A stretch of 64,000 nt of DNA from contig NZ_JAMTCR010000003.1 of assembly GCF_024171945.1 (NCBI RefSeq), positions 982,211-1,046,210 of the forward strand. The letters run 5' to 3'. Each line of letters begins with the position of its first letter. The stretch's first letter is position 1. The stretch is from Actinokineospora globicatena. GTDB lineage: Bacteria; Actinomycetota; Actinomycetes; Mycobacteriales; Pseudonocardiaceae. The position numbers were made by a program, and so were the translations under genes. Of this stretch, positions 44,027 through 54,043 are shown piece by piece. The notes beneath the pieces are model-generated. The model was not told the DNA's origin. It worked only from the letters and a program-made list of their open reading frames with translations, and did no database searches.

Positions 44027-47000
44027 ATGCCGCGACACGAACGTCCGCTCGACGCGGGCGACGACGCGGTGGTGCGGTTCGCGGCGGACCTGCGTCTGCT
44101 CCGCTTGGCGGCGGGCAGTCCGACCTACCGCGAACTGGCCGCACGTGTGCACTTCTCCGTCACCACGTTGTCGAGTGCGGCCAACGGGCGACGGCTGCCG
44201 AGCTTGGCGGTGACGCTGGCCTACGTGCGCGGATGCGCGGGCGACACCGCCGAGTGGGAACGGCGCTGGCACCGGGTGGCCCTCGAGCAGGCCATGACCG
44301 CCAGACCCGTCGATCCGCCGCTCGACGGTCCCACACCGTATGTGGGGCTGGCCGCCTACCAGCCTGAGGACGCCGAGCGGTTCCACGGCCGGGAGCGGGT
44401 CGTCGAACAGTTGCTCGACCGAGTGGGAAGACAGCGCTTCGTCGCGTTGTTCGGCGCGTCCGGCGCGGGCAAGTCGTCGTTGCTGCGCGCGGGCCTGGTG
44501 CCGCGCTGGCAGGCAGCCGAACCGGACCGGCACGTCGTGCTGTTCACCCCGGGACCGCACCCGCTGGACGAGGCGGCGGCCCGTCTGGCGAGCCCGACCG
44601 GCCTGGCCCGCCACGACCTGGTGCGGGTCGCGTCGACCCATCTGCCGGGCAACGCCGAGCTGCTCCTGGTGGTCGACCAGTTCGAGGAGGTCTTCACCCT
44701 CTGCCTCGACGACACCGAGCGCGCCCGCTTCGTCGAACTCCTGCTCACCGCCGCACGCACGCCCGATGGCCGGTGCCGCGTAGTGCTGGGTGTCCGCGCC
44801 GACTTCTACGCCCACTGCACCCGGTACCCCGACCTCGTCGACGCGCTCGAGGACGCCCAGGTGGCCGTCGGACCGATGACCAACGACGAGCTGCGCCAGG
44901 CGATCGTCCGTCCCGCGGTCGACGCCGGGTTCGTCCTCGAAGGCGCGCTGGTCGCTGAACTGCTCGCCCAGTCAGCGGGCAACGCCGGTGCGTTGCCGCT
45001 GTTGTCGCACGCGCTGCTGGAGACCTGGCACCGACGACGTGGGAACACACTGACCCTGGCGGGCTTCCACGCGGCGGGCGGCATCGACGGCGCGCTCGCC
45101 CGCTCCGCGGAATCGGCGTTCGCCTGCTTGTCACCCGGCGCGCGGCAGTCGGCGCGCGCGTTGTTCCTGCGGCTCACCGCGCTGGGCGACGGCACCGCGG
45201 ACACCAAACGCCGCGTCGTCCGGTCGGAACTGACCGACGACACCGCCGAGGTGCTCGCCGCGCTCGCCGAACGCAGGTTGATCACAGTCTCCGCCGAGGC
45301 GGTCGAGATCGCCCACGAGGCCCTCATCCACGCGTGGCCCCGGCTGCGCGACTGGCTCGCCGCGGACCGCGAAGGGCAGCGCACGCACCGCGCGACGACC
45401 CGCGCCGCCCAGGAGTGGGAGGTGCTGGACCGCGATCCCGGCGCGCTGTACCGAGGGGTGCGGCTGTCGGCCGCCCTCGAGTGGGCGCGCCGGGCAGAGG
45501 GACAGCTCAACCCCGTCGAACGGGCATTCCTGGCGGCGAGTTCGGACCAGCAGGCGGGGGAACGGGCGGCAGCGGCGCGGCGGACCCGGCAGTCCCGGTA
45601 CGTGATGGCGGCGCTGGCCGTGCTGGTGACCATCACCACCGTCATCGGCGTGGTGGCCGCCGTCCAGCGTGCGGACGCGGTGCGCGCGCGTCAGGCCGCG
45701 GTCTCCCGCCAACTCGCGACCCGTGCGCTGGCGCTGGCCCACTCCGACCCCATCACGGCGAAACTCCTCAGCGTCGAAGCGAACCGGGCCGCGTCGACGA
45801 TCGAGGCACGGAGCGCGCTGATCAGCTTGTCGGCGTACCGGCACCTGCGCACGGACGTCGAGCGCCACGCCCAGGCCGTGTCCGGGGTCGCCTTCACCCC
45901 GGACGGCACGGTGGTCAGCGCGAGCCAGGACCAGACCCTGTCCCTGTGGCGCGGGGACGACCGGGGTCGAACCGCCACCCTGAGAGGTCACCACACGTGG
46001 ATCCGCGCCCTCGCGGTGAACTCCGCGGGCACGCTGGCGGCCACCGGTGGTGACGACCGGCGCGTCGTCCTGTGGGACCTGAGGGCACGGACCGTGCTGC
46101 GGGAGTTCACCGGCAGCGGCGACATCGTCCGCGTGCTGAAGTTCAGCCCCGACGGCGGTCTCCTGGCAGGCGCGGGGAACGATCTCCAGGTGCGGCTGTG
46201 GGACGTGCCGAGCGGACGACTTGTCGCCACCCTGACCGGCCACACCGCGTCGGTCGCCGGTCTCGCGTTCAGCCCGGACGGCGCGACCCTCGCCAGCTCG
46301 GCCGACGACCGCACGATCCGGTTGTGGGACGTCACCCGGCAGACCCCGGTGGCAACACTGACCGGACACACAGACGGTGTGCGGGCGGTGGAGTTCAGCC
46401 CGGACGGGCACACCCTCGCGTCCACCGGTGACGACACCACGGTCGCGCTGTGGGACGTGCCGACCCGTACCCGCACCGCCGTGCTGGCCGACCACACCCT
46501 CGGGGTGTACACCCTCGCGTTCAGCGCGGACGGCCGCACCCTCGTCTCGGCGGGCAGCGACGCCGTCATCAGGTTGTGGGACACCACCCTCCGCACCCCG
46601 CGCGGCCGCCTTGCCGGACACCGGCTCAACCTGTACTCCGTCGCCTTCAGCCCGACCGAGTCGAACCTCCTCGCGGTGGGCGGCGAGAACGGGCGGATCA
46701 GCCTGTGGGACACGGCGGTGGCACCGATCGCGAACGGGTCCACGGTCAACGACGTCGCGTTCACGCCGGACGGGCGGCGGCTGGCGACCGCGGGGGTGGG
46801 CGGGACCACGCTGTGGGACATGGCGTCACGCACGCCCGCGCGACGTCTCGCCGAGCCGGACAGAGTGGTCAACTCGGTGGTGCCGGGCGGGGACGGCACG
46901 GTGGTGACCGGTGTCGAGTCCGCCCACGACCCCTACGACCCGGCTGCCAACGGCGTTGTGGTGTGGCAGCCGCGCGAGCCACTCGCCGGACACGGGGCCG

Positions 47001-47701
47001 CGGTCGTCGACGTGGCGACGAGTCCTGACGGGCGTACCGCGGCGTCGGCGAGCATCGACCACACGGCCATCCTCTGGGACGTTCCCACGCGTACCCGCCT
47101 GGCGACATTCGACGTCGAAGCGGTCGTCACCGGCGTCGCGTTCAGCCCGAACGGCCAGACCCTGGCCACCGCCGACCACGACAACCACCTCGTGACGCTG
47201 TGGGACGTCGGTTCGCACAGCCGCCGCACCACGTTCACCGGCCACACCGGGTGGGTGCGGTCACTGGCGTTCAGCCCGGACGGCACGCTGCTCGCGTCGG
47301 CGAGCACCGACCAGACGGTGATCGTGTGGGACGTCGCGACCGGCACGCGGGTGGCCACCCTCCCCGGTCACGCCGATGCCCCGTTCACCGGTGTCGCTTT
47401 CAGCCCCGATGGGAGCACTCTCGCCTACACGGGCAACGACAACACCATCAGGCTGTGGAACGTGCGCGAACGCGCGATCGCGGCCCGTCTCAGCGGCCGC
47501 ACGTCCACCGTGCGGTCGTTGGCGTTCAGCCCGGACGGCACGACGCTGGCCGCCGCCGCCGACGACACGACGACTCTGTGGGACCTGGACCCCGACCGGA
47601 CCGCGCGGGAGATCTGCGCCAACCTGTCGCACGGCCTGACCGCGGCCCAGTGGGCCGAACACCTACCGGAGACCACGCCCCACGAGACCTGCCCGAGGTG
47701 A
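44027..47701 (+). CDS. HTH-STAND ATPase-WD40 membrane protein (nSTAND1 type)
   Basis: 1224 aa from ATG at 44027 (GGGGG 9 bases upstream). XRE-like HTH about 15-75, STAND NTPase about 105-510 with P-loop GASGAGKS at 143-150 and Walker B LLLVVDQFEE, one membrane helix near 524-546 (YVMAALAVLVTITTVIGVVAAV), then about 14 WD40 repeats (each ending in LWD-type strands) from 610 to 1195, that is two seven-bladed propellers. The propellers should face outside if the N-terminus is cytosolic. STAND proteins sense ligands and trigger signalling, defence or cell death. Flanked by small secreted Cys proteins. Confidence 0.9.
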   Translation: MPRHERPLDAGDDAVVRFAADLRLLRLAAGSPTYRELAARVHFSVTTLSSAANGRRLPSLAVTLAYVRGCAGDTAEWERRWHRVALEQAMTARPVDPPLDGPTPYVGLAAYQPEDAERFHGRERVVEQLLDRVGRQRFVALFGASGAGKSSLLRAGLVPRWQAAEPDRHVVLFTPGPHPLDEAAARLASPTGLARHDLVRVASTHLPGNAELLLVVDQFEEVFTLCLDDTERARFVELLLTAARTPDGRCRVVLGVRADFYAHCTRYPDLVDALEDAQVAVGPMTNDELRQAIVRPAVDAGFVLEGALVAELLAQSAGNAGALPLLSHALLETWHRRRGNTLTLAGFHAAGGIDGALARSAESAFACLSPGARQSARALFLRLTALGDGTADTKRRVVRSELTDDTAEVLAALAERRLITVSAEAVEIAHEALIHAWPRLRDWLAADREGQRTHRATTRAAQEWEVLDRDPGALYRGVRLSAALEWARRAEGQLNPVERAFLAASSDQQAGERAAAARRTRQSRYVMAALAVLVTITTVIGVVAAVQRADAVRARQAAVSRQLATRALALAHSDPITAKLLSVEANRAASTIEARSALISLSAYRHLRTDVERHAQAVSGVAFTPDGTVVSASQDQTLSLWRGDDRGRTATLRGHHTWIRALAVNSAGTLAATGGDDRRVVLWDLRARTVLREFTGSGDIVRVLKFSPDGGLLAGAGNDLQVRLWDVPSGRLVATLTGHTASVAGLAFSPDGATLASSADDRTIRLWDVTRQTPVATLTGHTDGVRAVEFSPDGHTLASTGDDTTVALWDVPTRTRTAVLADHTLGVYTLAFSADGRTLVSAGSDAVIRLWDTTLRTPRGRLAGHRLNLYSVAFSPTESNLLAVGGENGRISLWDTAVAPIANGSTVNDVAFTPDGRRLATAGVGGTTLWDMASRTPARRLAEPDRVVNSVVPGGDGTVVTGVESAHDPYDPAANGVVVWQPREPLAGHGAAVVDVATSPDGRTAASASIDHTAILWDVPTRTRLATFDVEAVVTGVAFSPNGQTLATADHDNHLVTLWDVGSHSRRTTFTGHTGWVRSLAFSPDGTLLASASTDQTVIVWDVATGTRVATLPGHADAPFTGVAFSPDGSTLAYTGNDNTIRLWNVRERAIAARLSGRTSTVRSLAFSPDGTTLAAAADDTTTLWDLDPDRTAREICANLSHGLTAAQWAEHLPETTPHETCPR

Positions 47702-47756
47702 CCCCGAGTACGCGGCAGCTCGAATCAGGTCACGTGTCACACAAGGGGAGGAAGCA

Positions 47757-48149
47757 GTGAGCAGGGAGAAAAGAAGGCTTCGAGCCTTGGTGCTGGGACT
47801 CACGATCGGGGCGCTCATGCTCGTTGCGCCGATGACGGCCCAGGCGGACGTACCTCGGGTGGGCATCGGCGTGCTCGGCGGATGTGCACCGGACGAGTGG
47901 TACGCGTGCGGCAAGCTCGGCAACTCGTCAGCTATCCGGGTGAAGTACACCCTTGATTGGGGCGACAAGGAGGGCGCCGCCGGCTGGGTCTACCCAGGCC
48001 AGATGAGAGGCGGATACGGCGTCGACGTGGACGGCTTCTACGTCGGGTCCTGCGGCCTCTACACCGACTACGGGTACCTCCCCGCGAACTCCGGCTGGCA
48101 CAAGATCTTCGACTACACCTACATCGACGTCTACGGCTCGTGGTGTTGA
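47757..48149 (+). CDS. Small secreted protein
   Basis: 130 aa from GTG at 47757 with GGGGAGGA upstream. Signal peptide about 1-30 (LRALVLGLTIGALMLVAPMTAQA). The mature part has four Cys (GGCAPDEWYACGKL, GSCGLYTDYG, final GSWC) and is Gly/Tyr-rich. 55 bases after the STAND-WD40 gene and probably co-transcribed, so it may be a ligand or partner of the extracytoplasmic propellers. Not recognised. Confidence 0.75.
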   Translation: MSREKRRLRALVLGLTIGALMLVAPMTAQADVPRVGIGVLGGCAPDEWYACGKLGNSSAIRVKYTLDWGDKEGAAGWVYPGQMRGGYGVDVDGFYVGSCGLYTDYGYLPANSGWHKIFDYTYIDVYGSWC

Positions 48150-48341
48150 CCGGTCAACGCCGTGGTGGACCGCCCTCTGAGCTGCTTCCACCAGAGTACG
48201 TAATTCGCACAGGCGCACCGCGCCTGCGTACTGGAGCAGAAATGCTCCAACGGCCATGAACTGCGTTCAATTGCCCGGGACATACGCGTGCTGACCTGCC
48301 GAAATCGGATTCCGACAGGTCAACACGATATGCCATACATA

Positions 48342-49232
48342 GAGGGCTATTCAGAGCGGGCGTAGAAGGAGAGTCCGATGACCGCTGTGATGGTGGTGGC
48401 GAAGGTGTTGCAGGGGCGTCGGTAGTCGGTGTGGAGTATTCGCCAGGTTGTGAGGTGGGCGATGGCTCGTTCGACGGCGACGCGGATCTTGTTGTGCCGG
48501 AAGTTGTAGTCTTTCTGCCATCGTGGTTATTCACGTTTGCGGGGTTTGTGGAACGGGATGAGCATGTCGCTGCCGATGTAGCCTTTGTCGGCGAGCCAGG
48601 AGGTGGTGTCCCGGCCTTCCAGGATTCCTGATTGCTTGAGGCAGTGGAAGTCGTGGTGGCGGCCTTCGAAGGGGCTCGATACCCACGCGAGTGATCCGTC
48701 GAGTGTGCAGGCGACCTGGACGTTGACCCCGGTTCTCCGGTGTCGCTTCGAGTGCAGACCGGGTTGCGATGCCCATGACCAGCAGGGCAACAGGGTTCCA
48801 TCGATGATGTGGCGCCGTTGGTCGTCCACGTCGTCGACCGCGGGGATGTGGTCGGCGAGAACGCTGCCCAACAGGGGTGTGACCGCGGCGATCGCTCGGC
48901 TGATCGTGGATTGCGAGACCCCGAAGGTCTCCGCCAACTCCGCCTGCACACGATGTCGTCGTAAATAAGTCAGCGTGACGACCAGCGAGGTGAACAAGCC
49001 TAACACCGGCGGCCACGGCCGCCGACCACCACCGACCTGCTGGTGAATCGCGGCACTGAGGTTCTCGAGGGAATCGCGTGCAAGGTCGGTGGTATGATAC
49101 ATGCAGGCGGTCCGTCTGGTGAGGTTCTTTGGTGTGGTAACCAGATTCTCTCAAACGGACCGCCGCCTATTTCACCTCCCCCCACCCTGGCGATCATCCA
49201 ACCGCTGGCGGACGGCGTCCTGAATAAGCCTC
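48342..49232. mobile_element. IS5-family-like insertion sequence, 891 bp
   Basis: Terminal inverted repeats GAGGGCTATTCAGAGCG (48342-48358) and, on the other strand, GAGGCTTATTCAGGACG (49232-49216), 13 of 17 identical. ATA stands directly outside both ends (48339-48341, 49233-49235) as a likely 3-bp target duplication. It encodes one transposase frame, interrupted by a stop. It sits between the secreted 130-aa gene and the SH3-like gene and does not split a recognisable gene. Confidence 0.8.
48347..49102 (-). pseudogene. DDE transposase with in-frame stop
   Basis: 252 codons from ATG at 49102. N-terminal HTH_Tnp_4-like part (LTYLRRHRVQAELAETFGVSQSTISRAI), DDE_4 catalytic Asp in HIIDGTLLPCW and Asp in WLADKGYIGSDM. 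TAA at 48529-48527 follows KPRKRE; the same frame resumes with QKDYNFRHNKIRVAVERAIAHLTTW, which carries the catalytic Glu (VERAIA), and ends at 48347. So one nonsense codon separates the third catalytic residue. Non-functional unless read through. Confidence 0.82.
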
Positions 49233-49406
49233 ATAGTTCACCCCGAAGCGGTCACTGGTTAGATCCGCCCATCGCGGTGCTCAGGGAGGCTTGCTCGAAC
49301 GCGGCGATGAACGACTACCTCGTCACGCTCCACGGGCAGCGCGCCGAGCGGCAGTGCGTCGCAGCTGGAGCGGACCGCGAGGTGGTGGGGAGTCGGGGGT
49401 GGTTCG

Positions 49407-49793
49407 CTAGCAGCGTTCGGTTGAGCCGCCGACCTTCTGGTTCGGCTTCGGCTTCAGGTTGCCGCTGTAGATCCAGCCTGCGACGGGTTGGCCGACCACG
49501 CGGACCCACGTCCAGCTGTTGCCCTCGCTGTTGATGACGTAGCAGTGGTAGTGCAGCCGGACGCCCGAGCTGACGGTTCCGTCGATGGCGCAGCCCGCGT
49601 AGGGCCCGGCAGCGCGCACCGGCGCGCTCGATCCCTTCACCCCGCCGTTGTTGTACGTGTCGCGGGCCTTGTGGGAGTGCTGCTTGCACGCCAGGGGGCT
49701 GCCCGCCGTCTGCCCGGCTGCGGGCAGCTGGCCGACCCCGGCCAGAACGGACCCCACCGCCACCACGGCCGGGATGATCGCACGTGCTCTCAC
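49407..49793 (-). CDS. Small secreted SH3-like protein
   Basis: 128 aa from GTG at 49793 with AGGAGG 6 bases upstream. Signal peptide about 1-27. The mature part holds Cys pairs (LACKQH, YAGCAIDG, HYHCYVIN, C-terminal ERC) and the tail WTWVRVVGQPVAGWIYSGNL, typical of bacterial SH3-like cell-wall-binding folds. It follows a SARP gene by 83 bases on the same strand and is preceded by an 11-bp-pitch repeat. Probably a secreted wall-associated effector or signal. Confidence 0.72.
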   Translation of the reverse strand: MRARAIIPAVVAVGSVLAGVGQLPAAGQTAGSPLACKQHSHKARDTYNNGGVKGSSAPVRAAGPYAGCAIDGTVSSGVRLHYHCYVINSEGNSWTWVRVVGQPVAGWIYSGNLKPKPNQKVGGSTERC

Positions 49794-49872
49794 GGAGAAC
49801 CTCCTCTTCCGCGCACCTCGCCTCGATCCGGCGGGTGCTGATGACCTCCACTGTCGCGAGCCGGTCTTGGAC

Positions 49873-49892
49873 CGAACTAGGACAAACCTCGG
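49873..49892 (-). promoter_or_regulatory. SARP-type direct-repeat box A
   Basis: Minus strand CCGAGGT-TTGT-CCTAGTT-CG: two heptamers at 11-bp pitch, 79 bases before the GTG of the SH3-like gene. 16 of 20 positions equal box B. It overlaps the last codons and stop of the upstream SARP gene, so part of the match is coding sequence. Confidence 0.55.
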
Positions 49893-50653
49893 ACCGGCAC
49901 CGCAGACCGGTCAGCGCGGTCGAAGCCCCGGAGGAGTGTCTGGAACGCGTGGTGGACGGCCTCGCCCGGGTTGGTGCCGAGGTGGTCGACGAGGCGGCGG
50001 CAGAGGTCGCGGTGGATGGTGAACGCGTCGGCGGTGCGGCCGACGCTGTGCAGGGCGAGCATCAGGTGCGCGGCGACCTGCTCGTCGAAGGGGTGCGCGC
50101 GGACGCGGGCGAACAGGTCAGCGACGACCTCGCCGCCGCGGCCGAGCCTCAGGACGGCGTCGGTGCGGGCCGTCTCCACGAGGTACCGCCGTTGGTGCAC
50201 CAGTTCCCGCGCCGCCTCGAACCACGGGGTGTCCAGCCCCTCGAACGCGCGGGAGCCGTGCCAGGTGCCCAGTGCCTCGTCGCTCAGCTCGACCAGCCGG
50301 GGATCCCCGGTCTCCCGGCGCACCGCCGTCGCCAGGTGCTCGAACCGGCGCAGGTCGACGATGTCCGGCGCCGCGACGAGGGTGTAGCAGCCCGGGGCGC
50401 GTTCGAGCCGCACCTCGCGGACATCGGCCAGGACGCGGCGCAGTCGGTGGACGTAGCCGTACAGGGCTCCGCGCGGCTCACGGGGTAAGGCGTCGCCCCA
50501 GACGCGGGTGGCCAACTGTTCGTAGCTCACGGGTCTGTTCGCGTCGACGGCCAAGGCGGCGAGGACACACCGCTGGCGGGTGTGGCCCACGGCGCGGCGA
50601 CGACCGTCGACGAGCAGTTCGACGGCGCCGAGCAAACGGATCTGGACGTGCAT
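49877..50653 (-). CDS. Small SARP activator (wHTH-BTAD only)
   Basis: 258 aa from ATG at 50653 (AGGGGG 6 bases upstream). Winged helix about 5-90 (IRLLGAVELLVDGRRRAVGHTRQRCVLAALAVDANRPVS), BTAD about 95-240. Its length equals classical pathway-specific SARPs of the ActII-ORF4 class; no ATPase or TPR. It is divergent from the second STAND gene and directly upstream of the secreted SH3-like gene whose start carries a SARP-type box. Confidence 0.88.
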   Translation of the reverse strand: MHVQIRLLGAVELLVDGRRRAVGHTRQRCVLAALAVDANRPVSYEQLATRVWGDALPREPRGALYGYVHRLRRVLADVREVRLERAPGCYTLVAAPDIVDLRRFEHLATAVRRETGDPRLVELSDEALGTWHGSRAFEGLDTPWFEAARELVHQRRYLVETARTDAVLRLGRGGEVVADLFARVRAHPFDEQVAAHLMLALHSVGRTADAFTIHRDLCRRLVDHLGTNPGEAVHHAFQTLLRGFDRADRSAVPVRGLS

Positions 50654-50820
50654 CGGTGTTCCCCCTGGTGTCGGCGAGTTCGAGGCAGGCCACCGGGTTC
50701 TCCCGCCACAAGGCGGTTTCGCGCCACTGGCCGCTGTCAGCTCGTGTGTAGCGTGCGCGGCGTTGTTCAGGATCCGGCGCACTCCGCTGGACAACGCGAC
50801 GTGAACAGGGGGAACGGGGC

Positions 50821-53667
50821 GTGCCGCGACAGGAACGTCCCGTGGAAGCGGGCGACCCGGTGCTCGTCGACTTCGCCGAGGCCCTGCGCGAGCTGCGCCG
50901 ACAGGCCGGTTCCCCGACGTACCGCCAACTCAGCACACGGGCGCACTACTCGATCGCCGCGCTGTCCGATGCGGCTGCCGGGCGGCGGTTGCCCACTCTG
51001 ACCGTCACCCTCGCCTACGTCCGCGCCTGCGGCGGCGACGCGCGGGCATGGGAACAGCGGTGGCGGCAGGCGGACGCGGAACTCGGGCGACCGGTGGCTC
51101 AGGAGGACACGACCGTCCCGTACCGGGGGCTGTTCGCCTTCCACGAGGGCGACGCCGAGGTGTTCTTCGGACGGGACCGGGCCGTCGGGGAAATCCGCAC
51201 GCGCCTGAGCGAACGGCACTTCGTCGGGGTGTTCGGCGCGTCCGGCGCGGGCAAGACGTCGGTGCTGCGGGCGGGTGTCGCGGCTCGCTGGCCTGGTCCG
51301 GTCGCGGTGCTCGCCCCCGGCGCCAACCCGGTCGAGGAGTGCGCGATCCACGTCGCCGAGCTCGTCGGGCGATCAACGGTGGAGGTGCACGAGCAGCTGC
51401 GCGCGGACCCGGCGAACCTGGCCCTGCTGCTCGCGCCGACGACAGGCCTGCTGCTGCTCGTCGACCAGTTCGAGGAGCTGTTCACCCTCTGCGACAACGC
51501 CGAGGAGCGCACCTGGTTCATCGAGGCGCTGGTCGCGGTCGCGGGCCGGGCGCACGTGCTGCTCGGGGTGCGCGCCGACTTCTACGGGCACTGCGCGGAG
51601 CACGAGCCGCTCGTGGAAGCCCTGCGGGACGGCCAGGTACTGCTCGGCAGGCTGACCACCGAGGAGCTGCACCAGGCCATCGTCGGACCCGCCACGGCAC
51701 GGGGCCACCGCCTGGAGTCCGAGCTGGTGACCCGCCTCGTCGCCGACGCCGCCGGTCGCGCCGGGGTGCTGCCGATGCTGTCGCACGCCCTGTTCGAGAC
51801 CTGGCAGCGCAGGCGCGGCATCACCCTGGGCCTCGAGGGCTACACCGCCGCCGGAGGCATCGACCACGCCATCGCCCGCACCGCCGAGGCGGTCTACTCC
51901 GAACTGGACGAGCACGGGCAGAACATCGCCAAGGCCACGTGCACCCGGCTCGTGGCCCTCGGCGACGGCGACGACACCAAACGCCGCGTCCCGCACGACG
52001 AGTGGGATCACGACCCGACGACCACCGCCGTCCTGCACACCCTCGCCGCCGCTCGCCTCATCACCATCGACCACGACGGCGTCGAGCCCGCGCACGAGGC
52101 CCTGATCACCCACTGGCCGCGCCTGCGCGCCTGGCTCGCCGAGGACCGCGACACCCTCCGCGTCCACCGCCACCTCGTCGACGCGACCCGGGTCTGGCAG
52201 GACCTCGACCACGATCCCACCGCGCTCTACCGGGGCACCCTGCTCACCCGGGCCCGGGAGCTGGTCACGACCCACCCCACCCTCGTCACCTCCACCCAGC
52301 GCGACTTCCTGGGGGCGGCGCACACCGCGAGCAAGAGCACCCGCCGCCGACGAGGTCTGAGCGCCTTCGCCCTGGTCGCGTTGGTCGCGGTCCTCGCCGC
52401 GGTCGGCCTCTACGCCGTGCGCACCTCTCGCGACAACGAGCGCCGCGTGACCGAGGCCGTGATCGGTCAGGCCATGGCCCAGGCGCGTTTGCTGCGGTCC
52501 ACCAACCCCTCCCTCGCGGGTCAGGTGGCACTTGCCGCGTATCGCCTATTGCCCAACCCGGACTTGCGCGGCGGCCTGTTCGACGTGGTCTCCTCGTTCA
52601 ACCGGGCCAACGAGTCCGGCAGCCTCAACGACACGAACCAGGCGTTGTTCCACCCGGGCGGCCGCTACCTCTACACCGCGTCCCGCGGCGCGCTCAAGGT
52701 CCACGACTCCAACGGAACCCCCACACCCAGGTTCTCCCACGTCGTGCCGAACCTCGCCCCGATCAGCCGCATGGCCATCGACCGGACAGGACAGACGCTG
52801 GCGGTCAAAGCGGTCCAGGGGCCGGTGCACCTGCTGGATGTGACGGATCCCAGCAGGCCGCAGGTGGTCGCGACCGTACCGTCGACAGACTCGGCCGCGC
52901 CCTACTTCAGCCCCGTGGAGCCGATCCTGGTGCTCGCCCAGAGCTCGACCACGACCATCACCTTCCAGCCGGTCTTCAACCGCACGATCCGCGTTCTGGA
53001 CGTGCGAGATCCCGCTCACCCGGTCGAACGGGCCCGAGTCGCCACAGAGGAAGACGTGGTCGGGTTCGACCACGACGGCGACTTGGTCACGCTCAGCCCA
53101 GAATCAGGCGTCCACTTGTGGGACTTCACCGATCCGGCTCGTCCGTACCGGCAATCGTCGTCTCCGGACACCCGGCATGTGCCGTACGCCATGTTCTCCC
53201 CGACCGCGCCGATTGCCGTCTCGATCGACACCGGCGCCGCGGTTGTCTCTGGCGGCACGGACGGTTCCACCCGCCTGTGGGACACCACGGATCCCCTACG
53301 CCCCCGCGCGGCCGGTGACATCCCCGGCCTGGTCGCGATGGCGCTGTCCCCCGACAACCGGTTCATCGCCGTGGCCAACCGGGACACGGTGCAGGTCTGG
53401 GACATCGGCGACCGCGACAACCCGGTGGAGTACGCGGTCCACAATGCTTCGAACTTCACCTTCGGAACGGTGAGCTTCACCGCCGACAGCAAGGCCCTCG
53501 CGATCCTGACCAACAACAACTCTGGTCTCCTGTGGCCCGCCGACATCTCCACCGCGGCCAGTTGGGTCTGCCAGCGCGCACTCCACCCCATCACCCTGGC
53601 GGACTGGTCGCGCTACTTCCCCAACATCGACTTCGCCGACCCGTGCGCACAGCAGGGACACCCATAG
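50821..53667 (+). CDS. HTH-STAND ATPase-propeller membrane protein (second copy)
   Basis: 948 aa from GTG at 50821. Same plan as the 44027 protein: HTH about 15-75 (start MPRQERPVEAGD against MPRHERPLDAGD), STAND ATPase with GASGAGKT at 139-146 and LLLLVDQFEELF, membrane helix near 510-532 (LSAFALVALVAVLAAVGLYAV), then a diverged beta-propeller (SGVHLWDFTD, GSTRLWDTTD, DTVQVWDIGD) and the shared C-terminal WSRYFPNIDFADPC-type cap. The sensor part has drifted much more than the ATPase, as expected if it recognises a different ligand. Divergent from a small SARP. Confidence 0.88.
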   Translation: MPRQERPVEAGDPVLVDFAEALRELRRQAGSPTYRQLSTRAHYSIAALSDAAAGRRLPTLTVTLAYVRACGGDARAWEQRWRQADAELGRPVAQEDTTVPYRGLFAFHEGDAEVFFGRDRAVGEIRTRLSERHFVGVFGASGAGKTSVLRAGVAARWPGPVAVLAPGANPVEECAIHVAELVGRSTVEVHEQLRADPANLALLLAPTTGLLLLVDQFEELFTLCDNAEERTWFIEALVAVAGRAHVLLGVRADFYGHCAEHEPLVEALRDGQVLLGRLTTEELHQAIVGPATARGHRLESELVTRLVADAAGRAGVLPMLSHALFETWQRRRGITLGLEGYTAAGGIDHAIARTAEAVYSELDEHGQNIAKATCTRLVALGDGDDTKRRVPHDEWDHDPTTTAVLHTLAAARLITIDHDGVEPAHEALITHWPRLRAWLAEDRDTLRVHRHLVDATRVWQDLDHDPTALYRGTLLTRARELVTTHPTLVTSTQRDFLGAAHTASKSTRRRRGLSAFALVALVAVLAAVGLYAVRTSRDNERRVTEAVIGQAMAQARLLRSTNPSLAGQVALAAYRLLPNPDLRGGLFDVVSSFNRANESGSLNDTNQALFHPGGRYLYTASRGALKVHDSNGTPTPRFSHVVPNLAPISRMAIDRTGQTLAVKAVQGPVHLLDVTDPSRPQVVATVPSTDSAAPYFSPVEPILVLAQSSTTTITFQPVFNRTIRVLDVRDPAHPVERARVATEEDVVGFDHDGDLVTLSPESGVHLWDFTDPARPYRQSSSPDTRHVPYAMFSPTAPIAVSIDTGAAVVSGGTDGSTRLWDTTDPLRPRAAGDIPGLVAMALSPDNRFIAVANRDTVQVWDIGDRDNPVEYAVHNASNFTFGTVSFTADSKALAILTNNNSGLLWPADISTAASWVCQRALHPITLADWSRYFPNIDFADPCAQQGHP

Positions 53668-53682
53668 CCGCGCCGAGCCGGT

Positions 53683-53726
53683 GGTGTTCGCTGCTGGCGA
53701 CCCCCAGCACGCCGGCAGCGAACACC
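53683..53726. terminator. Perfect 12-bp hairpin after the second STAND gene
   Basis: GGTGTTCGCTGC (53683-53694) pairs with GCAGCGAACACC (53715-53726), 20-base loop, 16 bases past the stop. The remaining gap to 54043 holds no gene I can support. Confidence 0.7.
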
Positions 53727-54043
53727 TCGTCAGCGCTTCGGCGTCTCACCGGTCCCACAGGCAGGTGTGGCGGTGGGTGACTCCTGGTAAGGGTCCATCT
53801 GGCTTCTCCCCTGGTGACCGTGCCGCCCTGTGCGGGCACGAGGTCAACTGTGGGGGTCGGCGCTGATCTGGATCTTGACCGAATCTGTCGCGCCGACTTG
53901 ATCCTGCCGCGCCGCGTCGGCACCGCTGGAGGACGTGGCCGAGGTCGCCCACCTCCACGCGCACCAGGGAAGCGCCGCCCACACGCCGATCACGCCCCGG
54001 CACACGCGGTGCCGGGACGTGATCGTTCGAGGCGCGGGTTGGG

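Noticed and set aside
48294-48320. Imperfect inverted repeat ACCTGCCGAAAT / ATTCCGACAGGT as terminator or attachment site
   Set aside because: Two mismatches in 12 and a 3-base loop, with no U-run; too weak to call, though it lies near the IS left end.
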